Below are positions 53,006 to 62,533 of a stretch of 64,000 nt of DNA, piece by piece (the stretch's first letter is position 1; the number at the start of each line of letters is the position of its first letter). The notes beneath the pieces were generated by a model, which was given only the letters and a program-made list of their open reading frames with translations, had not been told where the DNA came from and did not search any database. Source of the DNA: CAMPJU01 sp036675265 (GTDB taxonomy: Bacteria > Pseudomonadota > Gammaproteobacteria > Xanthomonadales > Xanthomonadaceae); NCBI GenBank assembly GCA_036675265.1, contig JAKFFJ010000076.1, forward strand, positions 1 through 64,000, given 5' to 3'. Made by a program: the position numbers and the translations under genes.

Positions 53006-53946
53006 GTCGTCCACCGGGCACGCTGTTCGACACGCGCCAGGTCCGGCGCGCCTTCTCGCGCGCCGCCGGCAGCTACGACGCCGCGGCAGCGCTGCAGCAC
53101 GAGGTCGAGTCGCGGCTGCTCGACTCGCTCGACTACTACGACATGCACAAGGGAGATGGCGCTCCGGCGCCTGCCCGCGCGGGCAAGCGCATTCCCGGCG
53201 TGGTCGTCGACCTGGGCAGCGGCCCGGGCAGCGCCGCGCGTGCGCTGCGTCGTCGCTGGCCGCGGTCGCGCGTGGTCGCGGTGGACCTCGCGTTGCCGAT
53301 GTTGCGCGAGGCCCGCCGCCGCGCCCCCGCCTGGCGCCCGTTCCAGCGCGGCATCGACCTGGTGTGCGGCGATGCCCGCGCCTTGCCGCTCGCCGAGGGC
53401 AGCGTCGACGTGCTCGTGTCGAACCTGTGCCTGCAGTGGGTGGAGGACCTGCCGGCGACCTTCGCCGGCCTGCGCCGCGCGTTGAAGCCTGGCGGGTTGC
53501 TGCTGCTCTCCACGTTCGGCAGCGAGACGCTGCACGAGTTGCACGAGGCATTCGCCTCCGTCGACGAAACGCCGCATGTGAGTCCGTTCGCCGACATCGC
53601 GCGCTTCGGCGATGCGCTGGTGCACGCCGGCTTTCGCGACCCGGTGCTCGATCGCGACCTGTACCGCCAGCACCACCCGGACCTGCCCGCGCTGATGCGG
53701 CAACTGCGCGCGCTTGGCGCGACCAACGCACTGGCCGGCCGCCGGCGCACGCTGACCGGGCGGGCGCGCTTCGCCGCCGCGGCCGCCGCGTACGAGCCGT
53801 TGCGCACGGACGCAGGCCTGCCGGCGACCTGGGAAGTCATCCAGGCGCATGCCTGGGCGCCGCCGCCCGGCGCGCCCATTCGCGAGTCCGGGTACGAGGT
53901 CACCAGCGTGCCGGTGTCGCAGATCCCGATCCGCCGCCGGAAGTGA
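53002..53946 (+). CDS. bioC: Malonyl-ACP O-methyltransferase
   Basis: A 314-residue SAM-dependent methyltransferase that starts pimeloyl synthesis by capping malonyl-ACP. Motif I is VVDLGSGPGS, and the VSNLCLQWVEDLP block is typical of BioC. The N-terminus VRRAFSRAAGSYDAAAALQ is the usual BioC/methyltransferase start. It is last in the bio operon and overlaps bioH by ATGA. Confidence 0.95.
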   Translation: MSRPPGTLFDTRQVRRAFSRAAGSYDAAAALQHEVESRLLDSLDYYDMHKGDGAPAPARAGKRIPGVVVDLGSGPGSAARALRRRWPRSRVVAVDLALPMLREARRRAPAWRPFQRGIDLVCGDARALPLAEGSVDVLVSNLCLQWVEDLPATFAGLRRALKPGGLLLLSTFGSETLHELHEAFASVDETPHVSPFADIARFGDALVHAGFRDPVLDRDLYRQHHPDLPALMRQLRALGATNALAGRRRTLTGRARFAAAAAAYEPLRTDAGLPATWEVIQAHAWAPPPGAPIRESGYEVTSVPVSQIPIRRRK

Positions 53947-54003
53947 CGCGGGGTTCAGATCGGTTGGCCTAGATTCGGGTGTCCCCCGCGCCCGACTGCC
54001 ACC

Positions 54004-54603
54004 ATGCCGACGCCACGCCTCCTGCTGACCGCCCTCCTCGGCATCGCCGCCATGCCCGTCGCCGCGGCGCCGCCCGAACCGGTGCCCGCGCTCGAGGCGC
54101 TGGGCTTCGACCCGGCCGTGCTCGTCGCGGACGGCATGGAACTGCTGCGCCGCGCCCCGGATCGCGCGGTCGATGGACTGTTCCAGGCCGTGCATGCCGC
54201 CGCCGAGGCACCCGGCGAGGCGGGCGCGCTGTGCGCCCTGTTCGAGCCTGACGCGGACCGCAGCCTCACCGGCATGAATGCGGCAGCCCACCAGCTGGAC
54301 GAGGCGAGCCGCGAGCGGTTCGCGCTCGCCGTCGCCGATGTCCTGGTTGCGGCCACCCGCAATCCGCCGCAGCCGTTCGATGCCGAGCAGGCACGCCAGT
54401 CACTGAAGAAGGCCGGGGCCACGGCCGCGATCCTGCACGAGGATTTCCTGCCCGGTCTGGAAGCCGGGGCGGGTGACGCGCGCTGCCGTTCGTTCGGCAT
54501 GCTGCTCGATGTCCTTGGCGAACGGCCGCTGGGCGAGCGGGCGGCGGTGACCCGCCTGTTGCTGCACGAAGGCCTGTCCCGCGCCGCGACGGCGTTGCGC
54601 TAG
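54004..54603 (+). CDS. Exported protein of unknown function
   Basis: A 199-residue protein with a signal peptide (1-21, cut after VAAA). The rest is helical and Ala/Glu/Leu-rich (ALEALGFDPAVLVADGMELL, RFALAVADVLVAATRNPP) and contains two cysteines. No domain is recognised. It lies 57 bp after bioC, so it may have its own promoter. The stop TAG shares CTAG with the convergent dehydratase gene. Confidence 0.7.
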   Translation: MPTPRLLLTALLGIAAMPVAAAPPEPVPALEALGFDPAVLVADGMELLRRAPDRAVDGLFQAVHAAAEAPGEAGALCALFEPDADRSLTGMNAAAHQLDEASRERFALAVADVLVAATRNPPQPFDAEQARQSLKKAGATAAILHEDFLPGLEAGAGDARCRSFGMLLDVLGERPLGERAAVTRLLLHEGLSRAATALR

Positions 54604-55598
54604 GCGGCGCCGGCCTCCCGGCCGAACAGGGCGGGCAACGCATCCAGGTCGACGTTGCCGCCCGACAGGATCACGCCGACCCGCTGTCCGGCGAATAGCG
54701 CCGGTTGCGCCAGGATCGCGGCGAACGCGATCGCGGACGACGGCTCGACCACGAGCTTCAGCCGCTGCCACAGCAACCGCATGGCCGCGAGCGTCCGCGC
54801 ATCGTCCACGGTGACGACCTCGACGCCATGCGCCCGGAGCATCGCGAAGTTCGGCGCGCCCAGCGTGCCGCGCAGGCCGTCGCACACCGTGTCGGGCGTG
54901 AACTCGGTGATCCGTTCGCCGTGCGCCAGCGACGCCGCCGTTTCCGCGGCGCCCGCGGGTTCGGCCAGCACCACGCGGGTGCGCGGCGAACGCGCCGCAA
55001 CCGCAAGGCACGTCCCGGAGGCGAGTCCGCCGCCGCCCACCGGCACGACCAGCGTGTCGAACCCCCCGGCGTCGACGGACGCGAGCAGTTCCAGCGCCGC
55101 GGTGCCCTGGCCCGCGATCACCGCCGGATCGGTGTACGGATGCACGAGGTTGGCGCCTGTCTCCGCCTGGACCCTTGCGCAGGCCGCCTCGCGCGCCGCG
55201 ATGGTCGGTTCGCACCGATGCAACGTGGCGCCGTAGGCCTGGATCGCGGCAAGCTTCGCCGCCACCGCGCCTTCGGGCACGACGACATGGCAGTCGATGC
55301 CGCGGGTGCGCGCCGCCAGCGCGAGTGCCCCGCCGTGGTTGCCGGAGGAATGGGTCACCACGCCCCGCGATGCCGCGGCTTCGCCCAGCGCCCAGACCGC
55401 GTTGCACGCACCCCGGAACTTGAATGCGCCGGCGCGCTGCAGCGGCTCGGCCTTCCAGTGCAGCTCGCAGCCCGCCAGTGCATCCAGGCTCGAAGCGCGC
55501 AGCACGGGCGTGACGGTGGCATGCGGGGCAATCCGCGCGGCCGCCGCAAGGACATCGGCGAAACACGGGGGCGGTGTGCTGCGCGGTTCAGGTTCCAT
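54600..55598 (-). CDS. PLP-dependent threonine/serine dehydratase-like enzyme
   Basis: A 332-residue fold-II PLP enzyme of the threonine dehydratase / serine racemase group. The PLP lysine is in AGAFKFRGACNAV, the phosphate loop is VGGGGL and the SSGNHGGALA block binds the substrate carboxylate. There is no regulatory ACT domain, so it is the short catabolic or racemase type rather than IlvA. GAGG lies 7 nt before the ATG at 55598, preferred to a GTG 12 nt upstream. The precise reaction cannot be told from sequence. Confidence 0.87.
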   Translation of the reverse strand: MEPEPRSTPPPCFADVLAAAARIAPHATVTPVLRASSLDALAGCELHWKAEPLQRAGAFKFRGACNAVWALGEAAASRGVVTHSSGNHGGALALAARTRGIDCHVVVPEGAVAAKLAAIQAYGATLHRCEPTIAAREAACARVQAETGANLVHPYTDPAVIAGQGTAALELLASVDAGGFDTLVVPVGGGGLASGTCLAVAARSPRTRVVLAEPAGAAETAASLAHGERITEFTPDTVCDGLRGTLGAPNFAMLRAHGVEVVTVDDARTLAAMRLLWQRLKLVVEPSSAIAFAAILAQPALFAGQRVGVILSGGNVDLDALPALFGREAGAA

Positions 55599-55675
55599 AA
55601 CGGCCCTCACGTAGGATTAAGCCCGAATTCAATCGTTTAGGCAGAAGCTGCCATGGTCGCAATGGGGACATGAAC

Positions 55676-56329
55676 ATGAAAGCCATCCTGACCACCCTGA
55701 AGCTCGCGGTCCCGGCAGCGTTCGTGCTGCTGCTGGCCGGCTGCATCACCGATCCCTACCAGTACCGCGGCGGCTACGGCAGCCAGGGCTACGGCGGGGA
55801 CTATTACTACGGCCGCCCGTCGGTCGAATACAGGCACCGCGACTACTACGGCCCGCATGGCTACGGGTACGGCTACCCGTACTACGGCCGCAGCGGCTGG
55901 AGCTTCGGCGTGAGCTACGGCTATCCCTACGGTTACAGCCGCTATGGCTACGACCGCTACGGCTATGGCTACGGCGGCTGGCCGTACTACTACCGCGGCT
56001 ACCCGCACTATCCGCCGATCGTGGTGCATCCGCGTCCCGGCACCGAACCCGACCACGAGCCCCAGCCGGGTTCCGGCGGGAATGACCAGGGCCCGGCGCC
56101 GTGGCGCGACCTCGCCCGGTTGCGCGACCTCAACCCCGGTCCGGCGATCCTGGCCGAGCCGCAGGCGCCGAGCATCCGCGTCCAGCGCGAGGAGCGGCAG
56201 GCGCCCCGGCCGGCACCCGAAGCCCGCGTGAGCGCACCGCGCCCGATGGCCGAGGCGTCGAGCCCCGTCCGTGCCAGCCGCGCCGAACGCGTGCAGCGCA
56301 TGATCCGCGAGCGCGACAACGAGCCGTAA
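55676..56329 (+). CDS. Tyrosine/glycine-rich lipoprotein
   Basis: A 217-residue lipoprotein with lipobox LLAGC (C23). Residues 24-110 are extremely rich in Tyr and Gly (GGYGSQGYGGDYYYG, HGYGYGYPYYGRSGW and similar). The C-terminal half is Pro/Arg/Glu-rich and disordered. It resembles small xanthomonad surface lipoproteins but I give no function. GGGGA is 7 nt before ATG 55676, which is better spaced than the ATG at 55670. A strong terminator follows. Confidence 0.75.
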   Translation: MKAILTTLKLAVPAAFVLLLAGCITDPYQYRGGYGSQGYGGDYYYGRPSVEYRHRDYYGPHGYGYGYPYYGRSGWSFGVSYGYPYGYSRYGYDRYGYGYGGWPYYYRGYPHYPPIVVHPRPGTEPDHEPQPGSGGNDQGPAPWRDLARLRDLNPGPAILAEPQAPSIRVQREERQAPRPAPEARVSAPRPMAEASSPVRASRAERVQRMIRERDNEP

Positions 56330-56353
56330 GGCCGCCGCGCCCCGCCACTCGCC

Positions 56354-56380
56354 GACGGCCGCCCCAGGGCGGCCGTCTTC
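56354..56380 (+). terminator. Intrinsic terminator after the Tyr/Gly-rich lipoprotein gene
   Basis: A perfect 10-bp stem GACGGCCGCC-CCAG-GGCGGCCGTC (56354-56377) followed by TTCGTTT, 25 bp after the stop codon and before mnmG. Confidence 0.8.
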
Positions 56381-56424
56381 GTTTCCGCCAGCCCAGGGAC
56401 GGGCCGCCGCTAGAATCCCTCGCC

Positions 56425-58335
56425 ATGACTACCCACGCACCCGCCATCGCCAGGCACGACGTGATCGTCGTCGGTGGCGGCCACGCCGGCACCGAGGCCG
56501 CGCTGGCCGCGGCCCGGGCAGGCGCACGCACGCTGCTGCTCACCCACGCGGTCGACACGATCGGGGCGATGAGCTGCAACCCCGCCATCGGTGGCATCGG
56601 CAAGGGCCACCTGGTGCGGGAGATCGATGCGCTGGGCGGGCTGATGGCCCGCGCCGCGGACGCGGCAGGCATCCAGTGGCGCCGGCTCAACGCCAGCAAG
56701 GGGCCGGCGGTGCGCGCCACGCGCTGCCAGGCCGATCGCAACCTGTACCGCGCGTTCGTGCGGCGGGCGGTCGAGCGGCAGCCGGGCCTGTCGATCTTCC
56801 AGGCGGCGGTCGACGACATCCTCTTCGACGACGGGCAGGTCACCGGCGTCCTCACGCGTGACGGCCTGCGCTTCGAGGCGGCCGCGGTCGTGCTCACCGC
56901 GGGCACGTTCCTCGCCGGCAAGGTGCACGTCGGCCAGGCGACGCACGCCGCGGGGCGTGCCGGCGAGCCGCCGGCGACGACGCTCGCGCACCGGCTGCGC
57001 GAAGGCCCGTTCGAGGTCGGGCGCCTGAAGACCGGGACGCCGCCGCGCATCGACGGGCGCAGCCTCGACTACTCGGTGATGGCGGAACAGCCCGGCGACG
57101 ACCCGCGCCCGGTGTTCTCCTTCATGGGCACCCGCGACGACCATCCGCGCCAGGTGTCGTGCTGGATCACGCAGACCAGCGAGCGCACGCACGAGATCAT
57201 CCGCGGCGCACTGGACCGCTCGCCGTTGTACAGCGGCGCGATCGAGGGCACCGGGCCGCGCTACTGCCCGTCCATCGAGGACAAGGTGGTGCGCTTCGCC
57301 GACAAGGCTTCGCACCAGGTGTTCGTGGAGCCCGAGGGGCTGGACGTCGTGGAGGTCTATCCGAACGGCATCTCGACGTCGCTGCCGTTCGACGTGCAGC
57401 TGGCGCTGGTGCGGTCGATCCGCGGCTTCGAGCAGGCGCACGTGACCCGCCCCGGCTACGCGATCGAGTACGACTTCTTCGACCCCCGCGGGTTGAAGGC
57501 GACGCTGGAGACCAAGGTGGTCGCCGGCCTGTTCTTCGCCGGCCAGGTCAACGGCACGACCGGTTACGAGGAAGCGGCGGCGCAGGGCCTGCTGGCCGGC
57601 GTCAATGCCGCGCGGGTGGCGCAGGGGCGCGAGGGTTGGTGGCCGCGGCGCGACGAGGCCTACCTGGGGGTGCTGGTCGACGACCTGGTCACCCACGGCA
57701 CCGACGAGCCGTACCGGATGTTCACGTCGCGCGCCGAGTACCGGCTGCAGTTGCGCGAGGACAACGCCGACCTGCGACTGACGCCGGCCGGTCGCACCCT
57801 GGGCCTGGTGGACGATGCGCGGTACGCCGCGTTCGAGCGCAAGCGCGCGGCGATCGTGGCGGAGGAAGGCCGGCTGGCCGCCACGTGGGCGTCGCCGGAC
57901 AACGCGCTCGGGCGCGCGCTGGCCGGGACGCTCGACGTGGTCGTCGGCCGCGAGGTCAGCGCGCGTGACCTGCTGCGACGCCCCGGGATCGACTATGCCG
58001 CGCTGATGCGCGTGCCGGCGCTCGGTCCCGGCGTCGAGGACGCCGCGGTGGCCGAGCAGGTGGAGATCGGCGTGAAGTACGCCGGCTACCTGGATCGCCA
58101 GCGCGAGGAGATCGAACGCGCGCGTCGCAACGAGGACACCGCGATTCCCGGCGACTTCGATTACGCCGGCGTGCGCGGATTGTCGGCGGAGGTGGCGCAG
58201 AAGCTGGCGCGGGTGCGACCGCAGACCATCGGCCAGGCCCGGCGGATCCCGGGCATGACGCCGGCCGCGGTGTCGTTGCTGCTGGTGCACCTGGCACGTG
58301 CGCGCCGGAGCGCGTCGGCCGGGCGCGCCGCCTGA
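56425..58335 (+). CDS. mnmG: tRNA uridine-5-carboxymethylaminomethyl modification enzyme MnmG
   Basis: A 636-residue FAD protein that, with MnmE, modifies U34 of several tRNAs. The FAD motif GGGHAGTEAALAAARAGA, the two conserved blocks CNPAIGGIGKGHL and the conserved YCPSIEDKVVRF are present. The C-terminal helical domain (QVEIGVKYAGYLDRQ) that binds tRNA is complete. Length matches GidA/MnmG. The ATG at 56425 begins the canonical N-terminus after TAGAAT, a possible -10. Confidence 0.97.
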   Translation: MTTHAPAIARHDVIVVGGGHAGTEAALAAARAGARTLLLTHAVDTIGAMSCNPAIGGIGKGHLVREIDALGGLMARAADAAGIQWRRLNASKGPAVRATRCQADRNLYRAFVRRAVERQPGLSIFQAAVDDILFDDGQVTGVLTRDGLRFEAAAVVLTAGTFLAGKVHVGQATHAAGRAGEPPATTLAHRLREGPFEVGRLKTGTPPRIDGRSLDYSVMAEQPGDDPRPVFSFMGTRDDHPRQVSCWITQTSERTHEIIRGALDRSPLYSGAIEGTGPRYCPSIEDKVVRFADKASHQVFVEPEGLDVVEVYPNGISTSLPFDVQLALVRSIRGFEQAHVTRPGYAIEYDFFDPRGLKATLETKVVAGLFFAGQVNGTTGYEEAAAQGLLAGVNAARVAQGREGWWPRRDEAYLGVLVDDLVTHGTDEPYRMFTSRAEYRLQLREDNADLRLTPAGRTLGLVDDARYAAFERKRAAIVAEEGRLAATWASPDNALGRALAGTLDVVVGREVSARDLLRRPGIDYAALMRVPALGPGVEDAAVAEQVEIGVKYAGYLDRQREEIERARRNEDTAIPGDFDYAGVRGLSAEVAQKLARVRPQTIGQARRIPGMTPAAVSLLLVHLARARRSASAGRAA

Positions 58336-58384
58336 ATCCCGCCACCCGACGCCACGCGGGGTCGTGACGCGCTAGGCTGCGTCC

Positions 58385-59701
58385 ATGCGCGTTCCCCATT
58401 GCCTGCTCGTCCTGCTGCCCGCGATCGCCCTTGCCGGGTGCGGGCCTTCGCCGCAAGCCACGGATGCACAGGTCGCGCCGGCCGCCGCGTCGCGTGACGC
58501 CGTACCGGCCGAAGCACTCGTCGCGACGCCCTGGACATTGCCGACGCCAGACGGTGCCGCGCAGCCGGACCTGGTCGTGGCGCCCGACGGCAGCCTGCTG
58601 CTGTCGTGGATCGAGCCGGAGGGCGACGGCCATGCGCTGCGCTTCGCGCGCCACGACGACGGCGCCTGGTCCGCATCGCGCACGATCGCGCGCGGCGACG
58701 ACTGGTTCGTCAACTGGGCCGATACGCCGCATGTCGCCGCGACCGCCGACGGTGCGTTGTGGGCGCACTGGTTGCGGAAGTCGGCGGCGGCCACCTATGC
58801 GTACGACGTGGTGCTCGCGCGCTCCGGCGACGGCGGCGCGACCTGGTCGAAGCCGCTGGTGGTGAACGACGACGGCACGCCCACCGAACACGGGTTCGCC
58901 TCGCTGTGGGCCGCGGGCCCGGACAGCATCGGCATCGCCTGGCTCGACGGCCGCGCCACCGCGGGCGGGCACGGCGGCCATGGTGGCGGGCACGGCGGGG
59001 GCGCGATGACCTTGCGCACGCTGCGCCTGGATGCGGCGCTGGCCCGCCACGACGAAACCAGGCTGGATGCCTCGACGTGCGACTGCTGCCAGACCAGCGC
59101 CGCGGTGACCGCCGACGGGCTGTTGCTGGCGTATCGCGACCGCACCGCCGACGAAGTGCGCGACATCGCGGTGGCCCGCCACGACGGCGCGCGGTGGACC
59201 GCGCCGCGCATCGTGCATGCCGACGACTGGACCATGCCGGCCTGCCCGGTCAACGGTCCGGCGGTCGCCGCGCGCGGCGACGACGCGGTCGTTGCCTGGT
59301 ACACCGGGGCCGGCGGCGCGCCCCGCGTGCATGCCGCGCGCAGCGAAGACGCCGGGCGCACGTTCGCGGCCCCGGTCGAGCTCGACACGGGTGCGGCGGT
59401 GCTGGGGCGCGTCGACGTGGCCCTGGACGAGCGCGGTGCATGGGTCGCGTGGCTGCGCGAGGATGGCGCCGGACAGGCATTGCGCCTGGCGCGCCTGCAG
59501 GGCCCGTCCGCGGCGCCGGCGCAGGCCATCGACGTCGCGCGGGTCGCGGGTCGCGGGCGCGGCACCGGCATGCCGCAACTCGTCTCGACGGGCGATCGCC
59601 TGCACCTCGTGTGGACGGACGTGGTCGACGGCCAGCCACGCTTGCGCGGCGCCACCGTGGGGCGGCCGGGGAGCCGCGCGGGGGCCGCGGGCGACCGCTA
59701 G
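58385..59701 (+). CDS. Lipoprotein with sialidase-like (Asp-box) propeller repeats
   Basis: A 438-residue lipoprotein, lipobox LAGC (C19). Several repeats have the Asp-box pattern S-x-D-x-G-x-T-W/F: SGDGGATWS and SEDAGRTFA, each preceded by a hydrophobic strand, as in six-blade propellers. A His/Gly run (HGGHGGGHGGG) and CDCCQT could bind metal. No sialidase catalytic residues (Arg triad) are evident, so a binding or structural role is as likely as an enzyme. It sits between mnmG and an M28 lipoprotein peptidase. Confidence 0.8.
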   Translation: MRVPHCLLVLLPAIALAGCGPSPQATDAQVAPAAASRDAVPAEALVATPWTLPTPDGAAQPDLVVAPDGSLLLSWIEPEGDGHALRFARHDDGAWSASRTIARGDDWFVNWADTPHVAATADGALWAHWLRKSAAATYAYDVVLARSGDGGATWSKPLVVNDDGTPTEHGFASLWAAGPDSIGIAWLDGRATAGGHGGHGGGHGGGAMTLRTLRLDAALARHDETRLDASTCDCCQTSAAVTADGLLLAYRDRTADEVRDIAVARHDGARWTAPRIVHADDWTMPACPVNGPAVAARGDDAVVAWYTGAGGAPRVHAARSEDAGRTFAAPVELDTGAAVLGRVDVALDERGAWVAWLREDGAGQALRLARLQGPSAAPAQAIDVARVAGRGRGTGMPQLVSTGDRLHLVWTDVVDGQPRLRGATVGRPGSRAGAAGDR

Positions 59702-59743
59702 ACTCGAGGTGCCGCGCCGACCGCGGCTTCGCCCGGAGTCGTG

Positions 59744-61492
59744 ATGCACCTGTCCCGCCTGTTCGCCGCCCTGGCCGCCATGTCGGTGGCCTGCACGCTG
59801 CTGCTCGCAACCGGTTGCCGGCGCACGCCGGAACCTGATCCGGCCATTGCGCTGGCCCGCGTGGATCCGGTGGCCGCGGTGCGCATCGAGGCCGACGTCC
59901 GGCACCTGGCCGACGACGCGATGGAAGGCCGCGAGACGGGCACGCGCGGTTACCGGCGCGCGTCCGCGTACGTGGCCGAGCGCTTCCGCCAGGCCGGCCT
60001 GCAGCCCGGTGGCGATGACGGCAGCTGGTTCCAGCGGGTGCCGCTGCTGCGCGCCACCCGCGAGGCGGACGGTGCGCGCCTGGCGATCGTCCGCGATGGC
60101 GAGGCGACCGACCTCGCGTTCCGCACGCAGTTCCTGCCCGCGCTGCAGTTCGATGCTCCGTCGCACCACCTCGAGGCGCCCGCGGTGTTCGTCGGCCAGG
60201 CGGTGCACGCGCCGGAACTGGACCACGACGATTTCGAAGGCGTCGACCTGGCGGGAAGGATCGCGGTGGTCTTCCAGGGCGCCCCGGCGCGTTTCGACAA
60301 CGACCGCCGCGCCTTCTACAGCTCGAGGCGCGAAAAGCTGCGCACGCTCGCCGAGCAGGGGGCCGTCGGCGTGTTGTGGGTCAACAGCGCCGACGACGAG
60401 GTGCGCGCGCCCTGGGCACGCGGCGCCGCGAACTGGGACAAGCCCGGCCTGCGCCTGCGCGATGCGGAGGGCACGCCGATCGGTACCTGGCCCGGGCTGC
60501 AGGCCGTCGCTTCCGTGAGCGCGGCGGCGGCGGACACCGTCTTCGCCGGCACCGGCAAGACCGCTGCGCAACTGCATGCCGAAGTCGTTGCCGGGCAGGC
60601 GCGTGCATTCGCGTTGCCGGGAACGATCGTGATGGCCGGCCGCACCCGCATCGAACCGCTCGACAGCCGCAACGTCGTCGCACGCCTGCCGGCCGCCGAT
60701 GCCTGTGGGCGCCGCCAAGGCGGCGAATGCGATGCGTCCCGTTCGCTGGAGCACATCGTCTACACCGCCCACCTCGACCACGTCGGCATCGGCGCGCCGG
60801 TCGACGGCGACGCGATCTACAACGGCGCGCTCGACAACGCGCTCGGCGTGTCGATCATGCTCGAGGCCGCGCGCGCGCTCGCCGGCGCGGACGAGCCGCC
60901 CCAGCGCCCGGTGCTGTTCGTCGCCCTGGCCGCAGAGGAACAGGGCCTGCTCGGCGCCGAGTGGTTCGCCGCGCATCCGCCGCTGCCGCCGGGTGGCCGC
61001 CTGGTCGCCAACATCAACATGGACATGCCGATCCTGCTGGCGCCGAGTCGCGACGCGGTGCCGATCGGGATCGAGCATTCGACGCTCCAGGCGACGGTCG
61101 AACAGGCGGCCGACGAACTGGGGCTCGCACTGTCGCCAGATCCGTTCCCCGAGGAGGTCGTGTTCGTGCGCAGCGACCAGTACGCCTTCATCCGCGCGGG
61201 CGTGCCGGCCGTGTACCTGGACGGCGGCGTGCTGGCCGCGCCGTCCAGCGCGGGCAAGGTGGCCGATGCCACGACCGCGCCGCACCTGGCCGCCCGCGAG
61301 TTCCTGCGCACCTGCTACCACCAGCCCTGCGACGACGTGGACCAGCCCATCCAGTACGGGGACGCCGCCCACCTGGCGCGCCTGAACGCACGGATCGGGC
61401 AGCTGGTCGGGGCGGCGGACGAGGCGCCGGAATGGAACGCCGGCGACTTCTTCGGCGACCGGTTCGCGCCGTCGGGAGCGGCGCGGGAATGA
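59744..61492 (+). CDS. M28 family zinc metallopeptidase lipoprotein
   Basis: A 582-residue lipoprotein with a signal ending LLATGC (C25 or nearby). The M28 zinc ligands are in TAHLDHVG, GALDNALG, AAEEQGLLGAEWF and INMDMP, with the final His in YHQPCDDVDQP. A PA domain (protease-associated, about 110-290) is inserted before the catalytic part, as in the family. GGAG lies 6 nt before ATG 59744. A GTG three nt upstream is also possible. Substrate is unknown; a role in peptide uptake or degradation is the usual guess. Confidence 0.88.
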   Translation: MHLSRLFAALAAMSVACTLLLATGCRRTPEPDPAIALARVDPVAAVRIEADVRHLADDAMEGRETGTRGYRRASAYVAERFRQAGLQPGGDDGSWFQRVPLLRATREADGARLAIVRDGEATDLAFRTQFLPALQFDAPSHHLEAPAVFVGQAVHAPELDHDDFEGVDLAGRIAVVFQGAPARFDNDRRAFYSSRREKLRTLAEQGAVGVLWVNSADDEVRAPWARGAANWDKPGLRLRDAEGTPIGTWPGLQAVASVSAAAADTVFAGTGKTAAQLHAEVVAGQARAFALPGTIVMAGRTRIEPLDSRNVVARLPAADACGRRQGGECDASRSLEHIVYTAHLDHVGIGAPVDGDAIYNGALDNALGVSIMLEAARALAGADEPPQRPVLFVALAAEEQGLLGAEWFAAHPPLPPGGRLVANINMDMPILLAPSRDAVPIGIEHSTLQATVEQAADELGLALSPDPFPEEVVFVRSDQYAFIRAGVPAVYLDGGVLAAPSSAGKVADATTAPHLAAREFLRTCYHQPCDDVDQPIQYGDAAHLARLNARIGQLVGAADEAPEWNAGDFFGDRFAPSGAARE

Positions 61493-61546
61493 CGCCCAAC
61501 CAATGGGCCGGGACGCGCGAAACGTGATCGGCGTACCATCCCGGCC

Positions 61547-62437
61547 ATGAGCAACGAACCACGTCGCGTCGAGCACCAGCAGACCGACCGGGGCTACGTC
61601 CCGGTCTACACGACCGGGGTGGTCGAGCAACCGTGGGACGGTTACACCCCCACCGACCACCAGGTCTGGGCGACGCTGTTCCGGCGCCAGCGCGACGTGC
61701 TGGTCGGCCGCGCCTGCGATGCGTTCCTGGAGGCGCAGGACGCGATGGGCATGACGCCCGACGCCATCCCGAAGTTCAGCGACCTCAACGAGGCCCTGCG
61801 CGCGGCGACGGGCTGGGAAGTGGTCGGGGTGGAAGGGCTGCTGCCGGAGCTGGTGTTCTTCGACCACCTGGCCCACCGGCGCTTCCCGGTCACGTGGTGG
61901 ATCCGCAAGCCCGAGCAGATGGACTACCTGTCCGAGCCGGACCTGTTCCACGACCTGTTCGGCCACGTGCCGTTGCTGATGGACCCGGTGTTCGCCGACT
62001 ACCTGCAGGCGTTCGGCCACGGCGGGGTCAAGGCGCACGGCATCGGCGAGGACGCGCTGATGCTGCTCAGTCGCCTGTACTGGTACACGGTCGAGTTCGG
62101 GCTGATCCGCCAGCCGGATGGCTTGCGCATCTATGGCAGCGGCATCGTGTCGAGCAAGGGCGAGTCGATCCATTGCCTGGAAAGTGATGCGCCGAACCGG
62201 CTCGGGTTCGACCTGGAGCGCATCATGCGCACGCGGTACCGGATCGACACCTACCAGAAGACGTATTTCGTGATCGACAGCTTCGAGCAGCTGATGGCCG
62301 CGACGGAGCCGGACTTCGCGCCGATCTACGAGCGGCTGGCGAAGGAGGCGTCGGTTCCCGCGGGCACGGTGCTCGAGGGAGACACCGTCCTGCATCGCGG
62401 CACCGGCGAAGGCTGGGCGAAGGACGCCGACTTCTAG
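61547..62437 (+). CDS. phhA: Phenylalanine-4-hydroxylase
   Basis: A 296-residue non-haem iron, pterin-dependent monooxygenase that makes tyrosine from phenylalanine. The iron ligands are H135 and H140 in FHDLFGHVPLL and E183 in YWYTVEFGL. There is no N-terminal regulatory domain, as in bacterial enzymes. It stands alone on the plus strand, 54 bp after the M28 gene. No phhB (pterin dehydratase) is adjacent. Confidence 0.96.
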   Translation: MSNEPRRVEHQQTDRGYVPVYTTGVVEQPWDGYTPTDHQVWATLFRRQRDVLVGRACDAFLEAQDAMGMTPDAIPKFSDLNEALRAATGWEVVGVEGLLPELVFFDHLAHRRFPVTWWIRKPEQMDYLSEPDLFHDLFGHVPLLMDPVFADYLQAFGHGGVKAHGIGEDALMLLSRLYWYTVEFGLIRQPDGLRIYGSGIVSSKGESIHCLESDAPNRLGFDLERIMRTRYRIDTYQKTYFVIDSFEQLMAATEPDFAPIYERLAKEASVPAGTVLEGDTVLHRGTGEGWAKDADF

Positions 62438-62470
62438 CGCCGGTCATCTTCGCGGCGGCGGGAAGCAATC

Positions 62471-62509
62471 GAAAAAGGAAACGGGCCGCAGTTGCGGCCC
62501 GTTCCTGTC
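62471..62509. terminator. Bidirectional terminator between phhA and the glycine-zipper gene
   Basis: A 10-bp stem AACGGGCCGC-AGTT-GCGGCCCGTT (62480-62503). On the minus strand it is followed by TCCTTTTTC and ends the glycine-zipper gene. On the plus strand it is followed by CCTGTCT and may also serve phhA. Confidence 0.75.
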
Positions 62510-62533
62510 TGGTGGCGCGTTGGAGCTGGAGAC

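Noticed and set aside
57956..62395. A 1479-codon open frame antisense to mnmG, the lipoproteins, M28 peptidase and phhA
   Set aside because: It spans five well-supported genes on the other strand and has only Arg/Gly/Ala-rich low-information sequence.
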